47,542 nt of DNA. It comes from Cedecea colo. GTDB lineage: Bacteria > Pseudomonadota > Gammaproteobacteria > Enterobacterales > Enterobacteriaceae. Positions 1 to 8,331 of the stretch are shown here, in pieces. The position numbers and the translations under genes are program-made. Position 1 is the stretch's first letter. The number at the start of each line of letters is the position of its first letter. The stretch is from positions 1 through 47,542 of the forward strand of contig NZ_SOYS01000015.1 of NCBI RefSeq assembly GCF_011808225.1, written 5' to 3'. Under the pieces are notes generated by a model. The model saw nothing but the letters and a program-made list of their open reading frames with translations, was not told where the DNA came from and did not search any database.

Positions 1-1
1 C

Positions 2-1054
2 ATGAAGGACGACCAGAACGTGACGGTTTCCTGTGCGGAAGGCGATACCGGTTACGTTTACCAGGATCTGCTGGATTTCAGCGTGAAAAGCTCCACGGTC
101 GATACCATGCCGGACCTGCCGCTGAAAATTATGATGAACGTCGGCAACCCGGACCGCGCATTTGACTTCGCCTGCCTGCCGAACGAAGGCGTGGGCCTGG
201 CGCGCCTGGAGTTCATTATCAACCGTATGATTGGCGTGCACCCGCGCGCGCTGCTGGAATTTGACCAGCAGGAGCCTGCGCTGCAGAACGAAATTCGCGG
301 GATGATGAAGGGCTATAACGATCCGGTCGAATTCTACGTCGGCCGTCTGACGGAAGGGATCGCGACGCTGGGCGCGGCGTTCTGGCCGAAGCGCGTCATT
401 GTGCGCCTGTCCGACTTCAAATCTAACGAGTATGCCAACCTGGTGGGCGGCGAGCGTTATGAGCCGGAAGAAGAAAACCCCATGCTGGGCTTCCGTGGCG
501 CCGGCCGCTATGTAGCGGACAGCTTCCGTGACTGCTTTGCGCTGGAATGCGCCGCGATGAAACGCGTGCGTAACGAAATGGGCCTGACCAACGTTGAAGT
601 GATGGTGCCGTTTGTGCGCACCGTGGCGCAGGCGAAGGCGGTTGTCGAAGAGCTGGAACGTCAGGGCCTGAAGCGCGGCGAAAACGGCCTGAAGGTCATT
701 ATGATGTGTGAAATTCCATCGAATGCGCTGCTGGCTGAGCAGTTCCTGGAGTATTTCGACGGCTTCTCTATCGGTTCTAACGATATGACGCAGCTGGCGC
801 TGGGCCTCGATCGCGACTCCGGGGTGGTGTCGGAACTGTTTGACGAACGCAACTGCGCGGTGAAAGCGCTGCTGTTAATGGCGATTCGCGCCGCGAAGAA
901 GCAGGGCAAATATGTCGGCATCTGCGGACAGGGCCCGTCGGACCACGAAGACTTTGCCGCCTGGCTGATGAAAGAGGGGATCGACAGCCTGTCCCTGAAC
1001 CCGGATACCGTGGTGCAAACCTGGCTTAGCCTGGCCGGGATCAAAAAAGAGTAA
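2..1054 (+). CDS. ppsA: Phosphoenolpyruvate synthase, C-terminal part (5' truncated by window edge)
   Basis: PpsA converts pyruvate and ATP to phosphoenolpyruvate, AMP and phosphate in gluconeogenesis, in the cytoplasm. The 350 visible residues are the C-terminal PEP/pyruvate-binding barrel; the whole enzyme is about 790 residues, so more than half lies before the window. The first ATG here is internal, not a real start. Visible family signatures are [12 protein letters not shown], the metal-binding stretch [33 protein letters not shown], and [13 protein letters not shown], whose Cys (codon 923-925) matches the catalytic Cys of the family. Codon use is that of a well-expressed core gene, unlike the AT-rich genes that follow. 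It is the best candidate for backbone flanking an insertion: in E. coli and Salmonella I would expect fadK (ydiD) downstream, and it is not here. Confidence 0.97.
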   Translation: MKDDQNVTVSCAEGDTGYVYQDLLDFSVKSSTVDTMPDLPLKIMMNVGNPDRAFDFACLPNEGVGLARLEFIINRMIGVHPRALLEFDQQEPALQNEIRGMMKGYNDPVEFYVGRLTEGIATLGAAFWPKRVIVRLSDFKSNEYANLVGGERYEPEEENPMLGFRGAGRYVADSFRDCFALECAAMKRVRNEMGLTNVEVMVPFVRTVAQAKAVVEELERQGLKRGENGLKVIMMCEIPSNALLAEQFLEYFDGFSIGSNDMTQLALGLDRDSGVVSELFDERNCAVKALLLMAIRAAKKQGKYVGICGQGPSDHEDFAAWLMKEGIDSLSLNPDTVVQTWLSLAGIKKE

Positions 1055-1078
1055 AAGGTCAGCACGAGGTTATTTAAG

Positions 1079-1118
1079 TAGAGGAAGCCATTAAGCCACC
1101 TCTAACCCGATATTTTTA
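1079..1118 (+). terminator. Possible ppsA terminator
   Basis: A 6-bp inverted repeat, TAGAGG (1079-1084) and CCTCTA (1099-1104), with a 14-nt loop sits 25 nt after the ppsA stop and is followed by a loose T-rich run. The stem is short, so this is a weak call. Confidence 0.35.
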
Positions 1119-1204
1119 TTAACTATTTAGTTCTGTTTCAAGACTTCATTAATCTTTTTGTGTCTATGGCATGGTAAATTTATAGCAATGGGTGAGGTTA
1201 CATA

Positions 1205-2530
1205 ATGGATACAGAAATAAGAGTGGGAGTTTATAATAATAAAAAAACGCACGTCAGGTTTTTAATATTATTCTTCGTTTTTATTATCACCGCAATTAGC
1301 TACGCAGACCGTGTGGCCTTATCAATTGTCGGTAGCGATCTGATTAAAGAAATGAATTTAGATGTCGCAACCTTAGGAAGGATTTTTTCTGCGTTTGGTA
1401 TTGCATATATGTTAATGCAAATACCTGGTGGATATTTACTGGACCGCTATGGGTCAATAAAAATTTATGCCTATAGTTTGTTCTTTTGGTCTTTATTCAC
1501 TTTCCTTCATGGCTTTGTAATTTTTGCTCCAGCAATGTATATAGTTGTTTCGCTGGCGCTGTTGCAATTCTTGCTTGGCGTGGCTGAGGCTCCGGCTTTT
1601 CCCGCCAATACGCGTATTGTTGCTACGTGGTTTCCCACAAAGGAGAGAGCTACGGCTGCGAGTATATTCAATGCATCACAATATTTTTCATTGGCTGTAT
1701 TCTCTCCGCTATTGTCATGGGTTACATATAATTTTAACTGGCAATATGTTTTCGTGGTGATGGGCGTTATTGGTTTTATTTTTACTTTGATATGGTCAAG
1801 GTTGGTCCGCAACCCCTTAGAGCACCGTTCAGTATCCGCTGCTGAACTGAGCTATATTGAACAAGGCGGCGCCATGATCCACATGGATAAGCCGAAAGTT
1901 AAAAATAAATCACCATCAATGTCTAATATAAAGAAATTGATAACTAACAGAAGCATGTTTGGCATATTTCTTAGCCAATACTTTCTGAATACTATCACCT
2001 GGTTTTTCCTTGTCTGGTTCCCTATCTATCTGGTTCAGGCTAAAGGTTTTCCGGTCGTTAAGGCTGGATTGGTCGCTGCAATTCCCGCAATTTTTGGTTT
2101 TAGCGGTGGTATATTGGGAGGGGTGTTTTCTGATTTTTTATTAAAAAAAGGTTTCTCATTGACGGTAGCCAGAAAGATACCAATTGTAATTGGTATGCTG
2201 CTGGCGGCATGTATTGTATTGTGTAATTATACAAACAATAACACAATCATTATTATCTTGATGGCACTTGCTTTTTTTGGTAAGGGCTTTGGTGCTTTAG
2301 GCTTTCCGGTGATAACTGATACCGCACCGAAAGAAATGGTAGGTTTATGTGCTGGTATATTTAATGTGTTTGGGAACCTTGCCCCAGTTGTTACCCCATT
2401 GGTGATAGGTACATTAGTAAAAGAAACGCACTCGTTTAATGCCGCATTGATTTACGTTAGCTGTTCCGCATTAATGTCTATGTGTTGCTATTTATTTATT
2501 GTTAAAGATATTAAACGGTTTGAAATATAA
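1205..2530 (+). CDS. MFS transporter, anion:cation symporter (ACS) family
   Basis: This is a 441-residue, 12-helix inner-membrane transporter of the type that takes up hexuronates, glucarate/galactarate or related sugar acids with protons. ISYADRVALSIVG in the first helix and YLLDRYGSIK in the loop between helices 2 and 3 are family hallmarks, and ATWFPTKERA is the typical ACS motif near helix 5. The ATG at 1205 has GAGG about 10 nt upstream. The gene is clearly more AT-rich than ppsA, which suggests acquisition from elsewhere. It stands alone between ppsA and a broken transporter gene, so the neighbours do not identify the substrate. A second ACS transporter in the window (26376-27743) shares the fold but is clearly a different protein. 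Confidence 0.85.
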   Translation: MDTEIRVGVYNNKKTHVRFLILFFVFIITAISYADRVALSIVGSDLIKEMNLDVATLGRIFSAFGIAYMLMQIPGGYLLDRYGSIKIYAYSLFFWSLFTFLHGFVIFAPAMYIVVSLALLQFLLGVAEAPAFPANTRIVATWFPTKERATAASIFNASQYFSLAVFSPLLSWVTYNFNWQYVFVVMGVIGFIFTLIWSRLVRNPLEHRSVSAAELSYIEQGGAMIHMDKPKVKNKSPSMSNIKKLITNRSMFGIFLSQYFLNTITWFFLVWFPIYLVQAKGFPVVKAGLVAAIPAIFGFSGGILGGVFSDFLLKKGFSLTVARKIPIVIGMLLAACIVLCNYTNNNTIIIILMALAFFGKGFGALGFPVITDTAPKEMVGLCAGIFNVFGNLAPVVTPLVIGTLVKETHSFNAALIYVSCSALMSMCCYLFIVKDIKRFEI

Positions 2531-3053
2531 GATATCAGAACCTCACGATGAAAATATATTTGATGAGGCATTTTTGAGTTCCAGGCACGCCGGAACGGAC
2601 GACAGTCATCGGCTGGCCGGAAAAGCGCTTTATTGTTATGGCTTGTGCCAGGGGCGGAAAACGTCAAATAAGTTAATTTTCTGCCGGAGGAACAGAATGA
2701 ATAGTTATGGTTGAAATGCAGATTCAAACGGGCCGCGACGGTTCGGCGCGACGCAGCGCAGTGCGTTATGGCAGTAATGACTCTTAATAAGCAGACTATG
2801 TTTACGAATCTCTGCGATAAAAGTTTGTGCAATCCTGGCCTGTATGGCGCTACACGTTCATGAGATGGGTACAAATTCCATACCATGATATGGCGATTAT
2901 GGGTTCCACGCCGCCGGAAAATGATGAGCAAATAAGTGCTCCTGGTTTGCAGCGTTAAGCGCTTATTTTTAGTTGAAGCTAATAACCATTTTGGAGCTTT
3001 ATATTCTATTGCCGGTATTCTCCACATCAAATATTTAGGGGCAGAGGTTTTTT
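2531..3053. other. 523-nt stretch without an intact gene; possible gene scraps
   Basis: No convincing complete gene is visible. A weak hairpin, CCTCA (2542-2546) with TGAGG (2564-2568) followed by a T run, may terminate the MFS gene upstream. A Shine-Dalgarno-like GGAGG near 2686 precedes a five-codon ORF (MNSYG). A 43-codon ORF at 2827-2958 (GTG start) ends in GSTPPENDEQISAPGLQR, which reads like a real protein C-terminus, but I do not recognise it. The stretch is probably decayed coding DNA. Confidence 0.4.
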
Positions 3054-4457
3054 ATGACGCATAATGATAGTAATACCGTTGTGCCTGTTGCAACACGAAA
3101 GGCAAAAACATAAGGCAGTGCTGGAAATACAAATCGTACGGTTATTTCCGGAACATTAGGAACGGCTCTGGAATTTTATGATTTTGCGATTTATGGGCTG
3201 GCGGCAGGTACGGTATTTAAAGAAATATTTTTCCATGGCGCTAATCCCTCACTATCTTTATTTGCTAGTTTGGCTACCTTTGCTATCGGCTATTTTGCCC
3301 GGCCGGTCGGCGGCATGTTTCTGGGAGCAGTCGGTGACAGAGTGGGCAGGAAAGCCATATTACAATGGACCGTCATTATTATGGGGCTGGCTTCAACGCT
3401 CATCGGTCTGTTGCCAACCTACGCCAGTATTGGGTTATGGGCACCGGCGATGCTCGTACTGCTCAGAATAGTACAGGGTATCGGCGCCGGGGCTGAAATG
3501 GCATCCAGTTCAGCCTTGTTAGTGGAAACTGCCCCAGGACAAAAGAGAGGTTTTTTTGGCGCGATGGTGGCATATGGCACTAATGGCGGAACTTTACTGG
3601 CGGCAATAGTCTGGTTATTGATTAACAAACTTCCGGAGGATGATTTTTACAGTTGGGGCTGGCGGGTGCCATTTTTACTCAGTATCGGGATCGCTGTATT
3701 TGGCCTCTGGGTGCGTAGAAACGTTCAGGAAAGCCCGGCCCATCTTGCTAATGTAAAGCAGGGAAAAACGCTGGGATTAGTGGAGAACTATGCGCATATT
3801 ATTAAGAACAGCCGCAAAACGGTGTTGGCTTGTATCTTGTTGCGCTGGGGCGAAAATGGTATCTCAACCATATTTTTAGTTTTTCTGGTGGGGCAATCCG
3901 GGCTCATCAGTCACCAGAATCCACAAATAGGCTCCCTGGCAGTGCTGATTTCAGCGGTGTTTGCAATGGCGATGGTGCCTGTGGCAGGGTTCTTCTCCGA
4001 TCGTATCGGACGGCGTAAATGTTATCTGGCTTTATCGCTATTCCAGTTTATTGTCGCGCTACCGGTAATTTATTTTCTTTATTCCGGCCAGTCGGCGTGG
4101 ATTGTGCTGGCATTTATTCTGCCTTATAGCATTGGTGTTACGGGGATGTACGCCGTGCAATCGGCATGGATGGTTGAGTTATTTGGTGCGCGTACTCGTT
4201 TAGCCGCGATTACGTCATCTAAAGAATTAGGTGCCTTGACGTCCGGTGGGATTGCGCCAGTCATCTGTGCCGCGTTGCTTGCAGCATACGGGAATTTGTG
4301 GGTTATTGGCGGGTATATGATGCTGCTGGCGTTCGTTTCAACGATAGCGGCGGTAATGCTTCCAGAAACTGCCGGTCGGGATTTGGCTGATGAGCATGAC
4401 GCCATCATCAAAGTGAAAAATGCCTCGATGGCGGCTAAGGAATTTAACCTGAGTTAA
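3054..4457 (+). pseudogene. MHS-family MFS transporter interrupted by TAA at codon 20
   Basis: The reading frame encodes a metabolite:H+ symporter (ProP/KgtP/ShiA type) of about 467 residues. SGTLGTALEFYDFAIYG at the first helix, FARPVGGMFLGAVGDRVGRK at helices 2-3 and SDRIGRRKCYLALS in the mid-protein loop are diagnostic. The natural start is ATG 3054, preceded by GCAGAGG. Codon 20 is TAA (3111-3113) and the frame then stays open to 4457 with no frameshift, so a single base change would explain the break. I see no good ATG, GTG or TTG start between the stop and the first helix; the first ATG of the open part (3270) lies inside helix 2. The product is therefore probably lost unless the stop is read through or is a sequencing error. 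Confidence 0.8.
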
Positions 4458-4501
4458 GACGGTTAGCTTGTCCAAATCTCAGGTTGAGAGCAGTTCGTTT
4501 A

Positions 4502-4565
4502 CAGCATCAACACCAGTCGGATAGAGGCTGGTGTTGATGCTGATGAAAGAGTTGATTTTATTTTT
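4502..4565 (+). terminator. Strong rho-independent terminator
   Basis: A perfect 15-bp inverted repeat, CAGCATCAACACCAG (4502-4516) and its complement (4528-4542), has an 11-nt loop and a T-rich tail about 13 nt further on. It lies 45 nt after the MHS transporter frame. Confidence 0.75.
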
Positions 4566-4611
4566 CGGTGCTCCGCTGAAATCATGTGAGTAGCGTAAAG
4601 CTATGCTGCTA

Positions 4612-4935
4612 TCAATCATGAAAAAAAATCTCTTCCGCCTCTTCATACCCAAGGATAATATTCGCTATCGCTTTTATCTCTTCGCTTAAGAAATCATTAC
4701 CTTTTAGCTCTGTAAAGGATTGATAATCCCTGGCTACGGATATTCCATTATTGCTGTTTGTCACGGTTAATATCACCTCTAGTTCATTCATGCTATTTTT
4801 ATGCAGATTGTGCGTGATGGCTTTGATCATGCCGTTAGCGTACAACCCTTTTAAATCGGCAGCATGTTTTACTATTTCATCCCATTCAGCAGAAGAAGAT
4901 ATTTTTAACTCATAGCCTCTATTTTTCACTTGCAT
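4612..4935 (-). CDS. Hypothetical protein, 107 aa
   Basis: I do not recognise this small, soluble, acidic protein. It has no signal peptide or membrane segment, and its last 40 residues are rich in Glu and Ile (SEEIKAIANIILGYEEAEEI), consistent with a helical end. The start at 4935 is well supported by GAGGAG eight nt upstream of the ATG. It stands alone and converges with the broken MHS transporter gene. The AT-rich 430-nt region upstream carries repeated CAGTTACA motifs that could be its control region. Small orphan genes of this look in enteric islands are often immunity or stress proteins, but nothing here proves that. Confidence 0.6.
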   Translation of the reverse strand: MQVKNRGYELKISSSAEWDEIVKHAADLKGLYANGMIKAITHNLHKNSMNELEVILTVTNSNNGISVARDYQSFTELKGNDFLSEEIKAIANIILGYEEAEEIFFHD

Positions 4936-5084
4936 AAAATGCTCCTCATTACTGTTTTTTACGAATGTTTTTTACATGCCTTTTTCCGCTATCAACGTCT
5001 TATACGTTAAAAACGATTACGCTTGTTTTTGAATGGTTATTAAGACTAAGTATGATGAGTCTATTTCAGCAACCCTTGTGTGTA

Positions 5085-5143
5085 CAGTTACACTTTGACC
5101 GTAGAGAGATAACTGTAATGAAATAATCAGTACAACAGTTACA
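5085..5143. promoter_or_regulatory. Clustered CAGTTACA motifs
   Basis: CAGTTACA occurs at 5085-5092 and 5136-5143, and the inverted form TAACTGTA at 5110-5117, all within 60 nt and spaced about 25 nt apart. The regular spacing suggests a regulator binding array. The nearest intact gene it could control is the leftward 107-aa gene whose start is 150 nt away. The factor is unknown. Confidence 0.3.
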
Positions 5144-5273
5144 TTGTGGAGGTTTTAATTTGCTTAAAATCAAAAGGTTACGTTGAGTTGTGTTTTTTTA
5201 TTATAACCATTAACAATAAAGTGTTTATAAATCAAGAGAATAAAAATAGGTGAGGGCAAGGGGATATTGTTTT

Positions 5274-5297
5274 ATTTGGTGATCTGTATCACGAAAT
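5274..5297. promoter_or_regulatory. CRP-type operator
   Basis: The core GTGATCTGTATCAC (5279-5292) matches the CRP pattern GTGA-N6-TCAC, and symmetrical ATTT/AAAT flanks extend the near-palindrome to 24 nt. No intact gene starts close by on either strand; the decayed exported-protein gene ends at 5370 on the minus strand. It may be a relic of a lost carbon-regulated promoter or may serve the small gene at 4935. Confidence 0.5.
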
Positions 5298-5369
5298 ATC
5301 CCTTTCAAAAGAAGAAAATTATTAACTCACCTTTAGAATGTTAAAAGTGTCTGGAATTATGACGCGATT

Positions 5370-6002
5370 TTATGCATGACATTCGATAAGATCCCGAGCC
5401 GGGGAGTAAGGCGTAACAGGAATAGTGGCATAAATGCCCCTGCCCGGGAGCCCGATCCATTCAGCAACAGGATGCCAGGATAAGGCGATATTTTCTGTCA
5501 GATAAAGCAAGTATTGCTCCGCATAAGCGCGATCGTTTCCGGAACGTCATCGGTGTAACTATAATTCCGGTCAGGGCGGGAATGGCGCCGGTGAGAACTA
5601 TGGAAAAATAGCCGAAAGAAGCTGCCAGCAGACTGGCAGGGAGGCCGGTAATATCGTCGGCGATATCCTGAAATGCCGAGCGCTGCACCATGAATCTGCG
5701 CTGGCACGCTTTTCACAACCTCCACGCCGGGCCGATAGCCGGTTTCCAGATTTGACCTGCAACGCTCCACAGAGACGGGCGCTGTCCTGCATGAGACGAC
5801 ATCTTCCGTACGCCTGCATTAAGAAACCAGGCCTGCGGCGGCAGCGTCATGATGGCGCTCGCCAGCGCGACAACCGCAAAGTGACGGTGAGCCAGCAGCC
5901 ATTTGTGCAATGCTGACGCCGGGTTGTACTGCAAATGCTGCCGGGCTGAGTGAGAGTAGGAGTAGAGAAGCTAAGGCGAGATTTTTCAGGTTAACCTTTC
6001 AT
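5370..6002 (-). pseudogene. Decayed gene for an exported protein
   Basis: An ATG at 6002 is followed, after a one-base slip at codon 3, by a classic signal peptide (VNLKNLALASLLLLSLSP then AAFA). Protein-like stretches then appear in different minus-strand frames: GYRPGVEVVKSVPAQ and YSYTDDVPETI in one frame, then LTENIALSWHPVAEW and GIYATIPVTPYSPARDLIE in another, ending at a TAA at 5370-5372. At least two frameshifts are needed to join them. I do not recognise the family. The alternative is chance ORFs in GC-rich sequence, but the signal peptide and the clean C-terminus argue for a dead gene. Confidence 0.4.
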
Positions 6003-6143
6003 ATCTATTAATGGCTTTGGTTTTGTCATTGCGTATAAATAATCTGTTGTGGAATGTTTTGCTTTCCCCTTTCACGTATCGAGCCGATGATATATTTATC
6101 AGAACGTAACGCAGCGAGTTATTTAGCGTTACGAATCGCATGT

Positions 6144-6178
6144 TAAAAATCGGCACCTGTAACCAGTACAGGTGCCGA
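6144..6178 (-). terminator. Terminator of the leftward cyclitol operon
   Basis: TCGGCACCTGT (6150-6160) and ACAGGTGCCGA (6167-6177) form a perfect 11-bp stem with a 6-nt loop. On the minus strand it is followed by TTTTT (6149-6145). It lies 15 nt beyond the stop of the binding-protein gene, as expected for the operon end. Confidence 0.85.
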
Positions 6179-6192
6179 AGATCCAGAGAAGC

Positions 6193-7119
6193 TTATTTTG
6201 TCATGAATATCTGGTAATTTTTCGGGGTAATCAACTGGAACGGGATAAAGTTAACGTCCTGCAGGCTTTCACCTTTGGCGGCTTTTACCGCCATATCCAC
6301 GGCGCCGTAGCCCTGTGATTTTGCATCCTGGAACACGGTCGCGGTCATCATGCCGGTTTTAATCGCCTGCAGGCCGTTGGGGCCGCCGTCGGTGCCGCCG
6401 ACTAAAACATCTTTACCTACTTTCATACCGTTACTTTTAATAGCCATCGCCGCGCCAATCGCCATTTCATCTGAGTTTGCGGACAGAATGTCAATTTTAT
6501 CGCCAGCCAGGATCCAGTTATTCATTAAGTTCATGCCGTCTTCACGCATCCATTTCGCCGTGTCTTCGACGATAACGTGCATGTTCGGGTGTTTGGCAAT
6601 CACTTCTTTCGCCCCCTGGGTTCTGAAGCGTGTTGCATCATTACTTAATAAGCCTTTCATGATGGCGACATTAACGTTTTTACGATCTTTCACCATATCC
6701 GCCAGATATTCCATCTGCAGACGACCGGCTTCAATTTCGTCACTGCCGATATAGCTTATACCGTCACCCATTTTAGAGTCAGAAGGCATACGGTTAAGAT
6801 AAATTAACGGGATTTTTGCCGCTCGCGCTGCGGCGGTAATATTCTTGGTGCCCTGAGTATCAACCGGTTGGACGATAATGACATCCACTTTGCCGTTAAT
6901 AAAGTTTTGTACCTGGCTCAGCTGCTTATCAGGCGCTCCCTGGGCGTCTTCAAACTGAATCTTCATATCAGGGTACTCTTTGGCTCGCTCGATAATATGG
7001 GTGCGAAGCAATGAGTGAAAGACGACATCCATCTGAGAGAAGCTAATACCAACCTGTAAAGCAAAGACCGAAGGACTGATAGTGATTAGAGCAAGACAGA
7101 GTAAGATAAATTTTTTCAT
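6193..7119 (-). CDS. Periplasmic sugar/cyclitol-binding protein of an ABC transporter
   Basis: This 308-residue protein belongs to the ribose/inositol-type binding proteins (Peripla_BP_4 fold), which capture the substrate in the periplasm and deliver it to the permease. It starts with a clear signal peptide (MKKFILLCLALITISPSVFA, cleaved near residue 20). Family motifs follow: VDVIIVQPVDTQGTKN, PLIYLNRMP, YIGSDEIEAGRLQ and ILSANSDEMAIGA. I chose ATG 7119 because it begins the signal peptide and has GGAAG about 7 nt upstream; a further in-frame extension to 7167 would spoil the signal. It is the last gene of the seven-gene leftward operon, about 100 nt after the permease. It is the only binding protein in the window and so probably serves both permeases. 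The iolD/iolE context points to myo-inositol or a related cyclitol. Confidence 0.9.
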   Translation of the reverse strand: MKKFILLCLALITISPSVFALQVGISFSQMDVVFHSLLRTHIIERAKEYPDMKIQFEDAQGAPDKQLSQVQNFINGKVDVIIVQPVDTQGTKNITAAARAAKIPLIYLNRMPSDSKMGDGISYIGSDEIEAGRLQMEYLADMVKDRKNVNVAIMKGLLSNDATRFRTQGAKEVIAKHPNMHVIVEDTAKWMREDGMNLMNNWILAGDKIDILSANSDEMAIGAAMAIKSNGMKVGKDVLVGGTDGGPNGLQAIKTGMMTATVFQDAKSQGYGAVDMAVKAAKGESLQDVNFIPFQLITPKNYQIFMTK

Positions 7120-7221
7120 GATAATCTTCCACAGTAATGGGTACGGCCAGAACCTGCCTGACAGCACCGGATTTATTATTAAGCTTACTTTCGTAGGGTT
7201 TGTTTCTATAACCGATATTAT

Positions 7222-8253
7222 TTAGCGTTTCTTCTTATGGCGATACATATCAACAGCAACGGCGCTGACAATAATAATTCCTTTAATAATGTCCTGGATA
7301 TAAGCATCGATGCCAATAAAGGTGAAGCCACTCTTAATTAAGCCCAGAATACAGGCGCCAATCAGCGTTCCCGTAATACGACCGACGCCGCCCATCAGGC
7401 TGCTGCCGCCAATCACCGCCGCAGCGATGGCATCCAGTTCATAGGACATCCCCATGCTGGACTGTCCACTGCTCACCCGCGCTGCCAGCACCACTCCAGC
7501 TAAACCGGCTAAACCGCCGGCAATGGTATACACCATCACCAGATACTTTTTTACGTTAATCCCGGAAACCTGGGCGGACACGATATTGCCGCCGATGGCA
7601 TAAATATATTTTCCGTAACGTGTGGAACGCAGCGCAATATGAAATACGAAGGCAACTAGCAGGAAAATTACTACGGGCATTGCACCCTGACCAAGAGCGG
7701 TAAAGCTGTCAGAGAGGAAGCTAACCGGGTTACCCTGGGTATAATATTGCGCCAGGCCACGGGCGGATACCATCATCCCGAGCGTGGCGATAAAGGGCGG
7801 GATCCCCGTGCGGGTAATCAACATGCCATTAATAAATCCGCCAATTAAGCCGACACCAATCCCGGCGCAGATAGGAATGACCGCCGGCAGATCCACCAGC
7901 GAGGGGAACATTGGCGACATGCTATCTGATGTTTGCGCCAGGCTGGCGGCAATAACGGCGGTTAGCGCAATGAGTGAACCAGAAGATAAATCGATCCCCG
8001 AGGTGATAATGACCTGGGTCACGCCTACGGCAATAATGCCAATAATGGCAACCTGTAAAACAATCAGGATCAATCTATTGGTATTAAGTAAAAATGATTG
8101 ATCGCGTAAATACCACCCTGCACATTCAAATACGAGTGCAATTAACACCATAACAACAAATATGCCGGTATCTTTGGGCAGGCTACGGCGCAGCGACTGC
8201 CACCTGAATGAAGGTTTCCCTTCATTGATTCCAGTTGAATTACTGTCAGACAT
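7222..8253 (-). CDS. ABC transporter permease, ribose/inositol type (copy 1)
   Basis: This 343-residue inner-membrane permease belongs to the RbsC/BPD_transp_2 family. It has about ten hydrophobic segments and the signatures VTQVIITSGIDLSSGS, TGIPPFIATLGMMVSARG and AAAVIGGSSLMGGVGRITGT. The ATG at 8253 follows GAGGAGAA. By eye it is nearly the same protein as the permease at 20568-21599: equal length, differences mainly at the N-terminus and scattered conservative changes. It lies between the MocA-like dehydrogenase and the binding-protein gene. The only ATPase is encoded 11 kb away with the second permease, so either copy, or a heterodimer of both, may form the membrane channel. Confidence 0.92.
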   Translation of the reverse strand: MSDSNSTGINEGKPSFRWQSLRRSLPKDTGIFVVMVLIALVFECAGWYLRDQSFLLNTNRLILIVLQVAIIGIIAVGVTQVIITSGIDLSSGSLIALTAVIAASLAQTSDSMSPMFPSLVDLPAVIPICAGIGVGLIGGFINGMLITRTGIPPFIATLGMMVSARGLAQYYTQGNPVSFLSDSFTALGQGAMPVVIFLLVAFVFHIALRSTRYGKYIYAIGGNIVSAQVSGINVKKYLVMVYTIAGGLAGLAGVVLAARVSSGQSSMGMSYELDAIAAAVIGGSSLMGGVGRITGTLIGACILGLIKSGFTFIGIDAYIQDIIKGIIIVSAVAVDMYRHKKKR

Positions 8254-8331
8254 AACATTCTCCTCGTATTTCTTTCCATACGCAGCAACAAGAGCCTGCG
8301 CCTGGCTTCCCAGCCAGGCGTAATATGCACG

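Noticed and set aside
2488-3030. 180-codon minus-strand frame over the gap between the two transporters
   Set aside because: It overlaps the end of the MFS gene, has no ribosome site and its translation looks non-protein-like (Arg/His-rich, no hydrophobic pattern).
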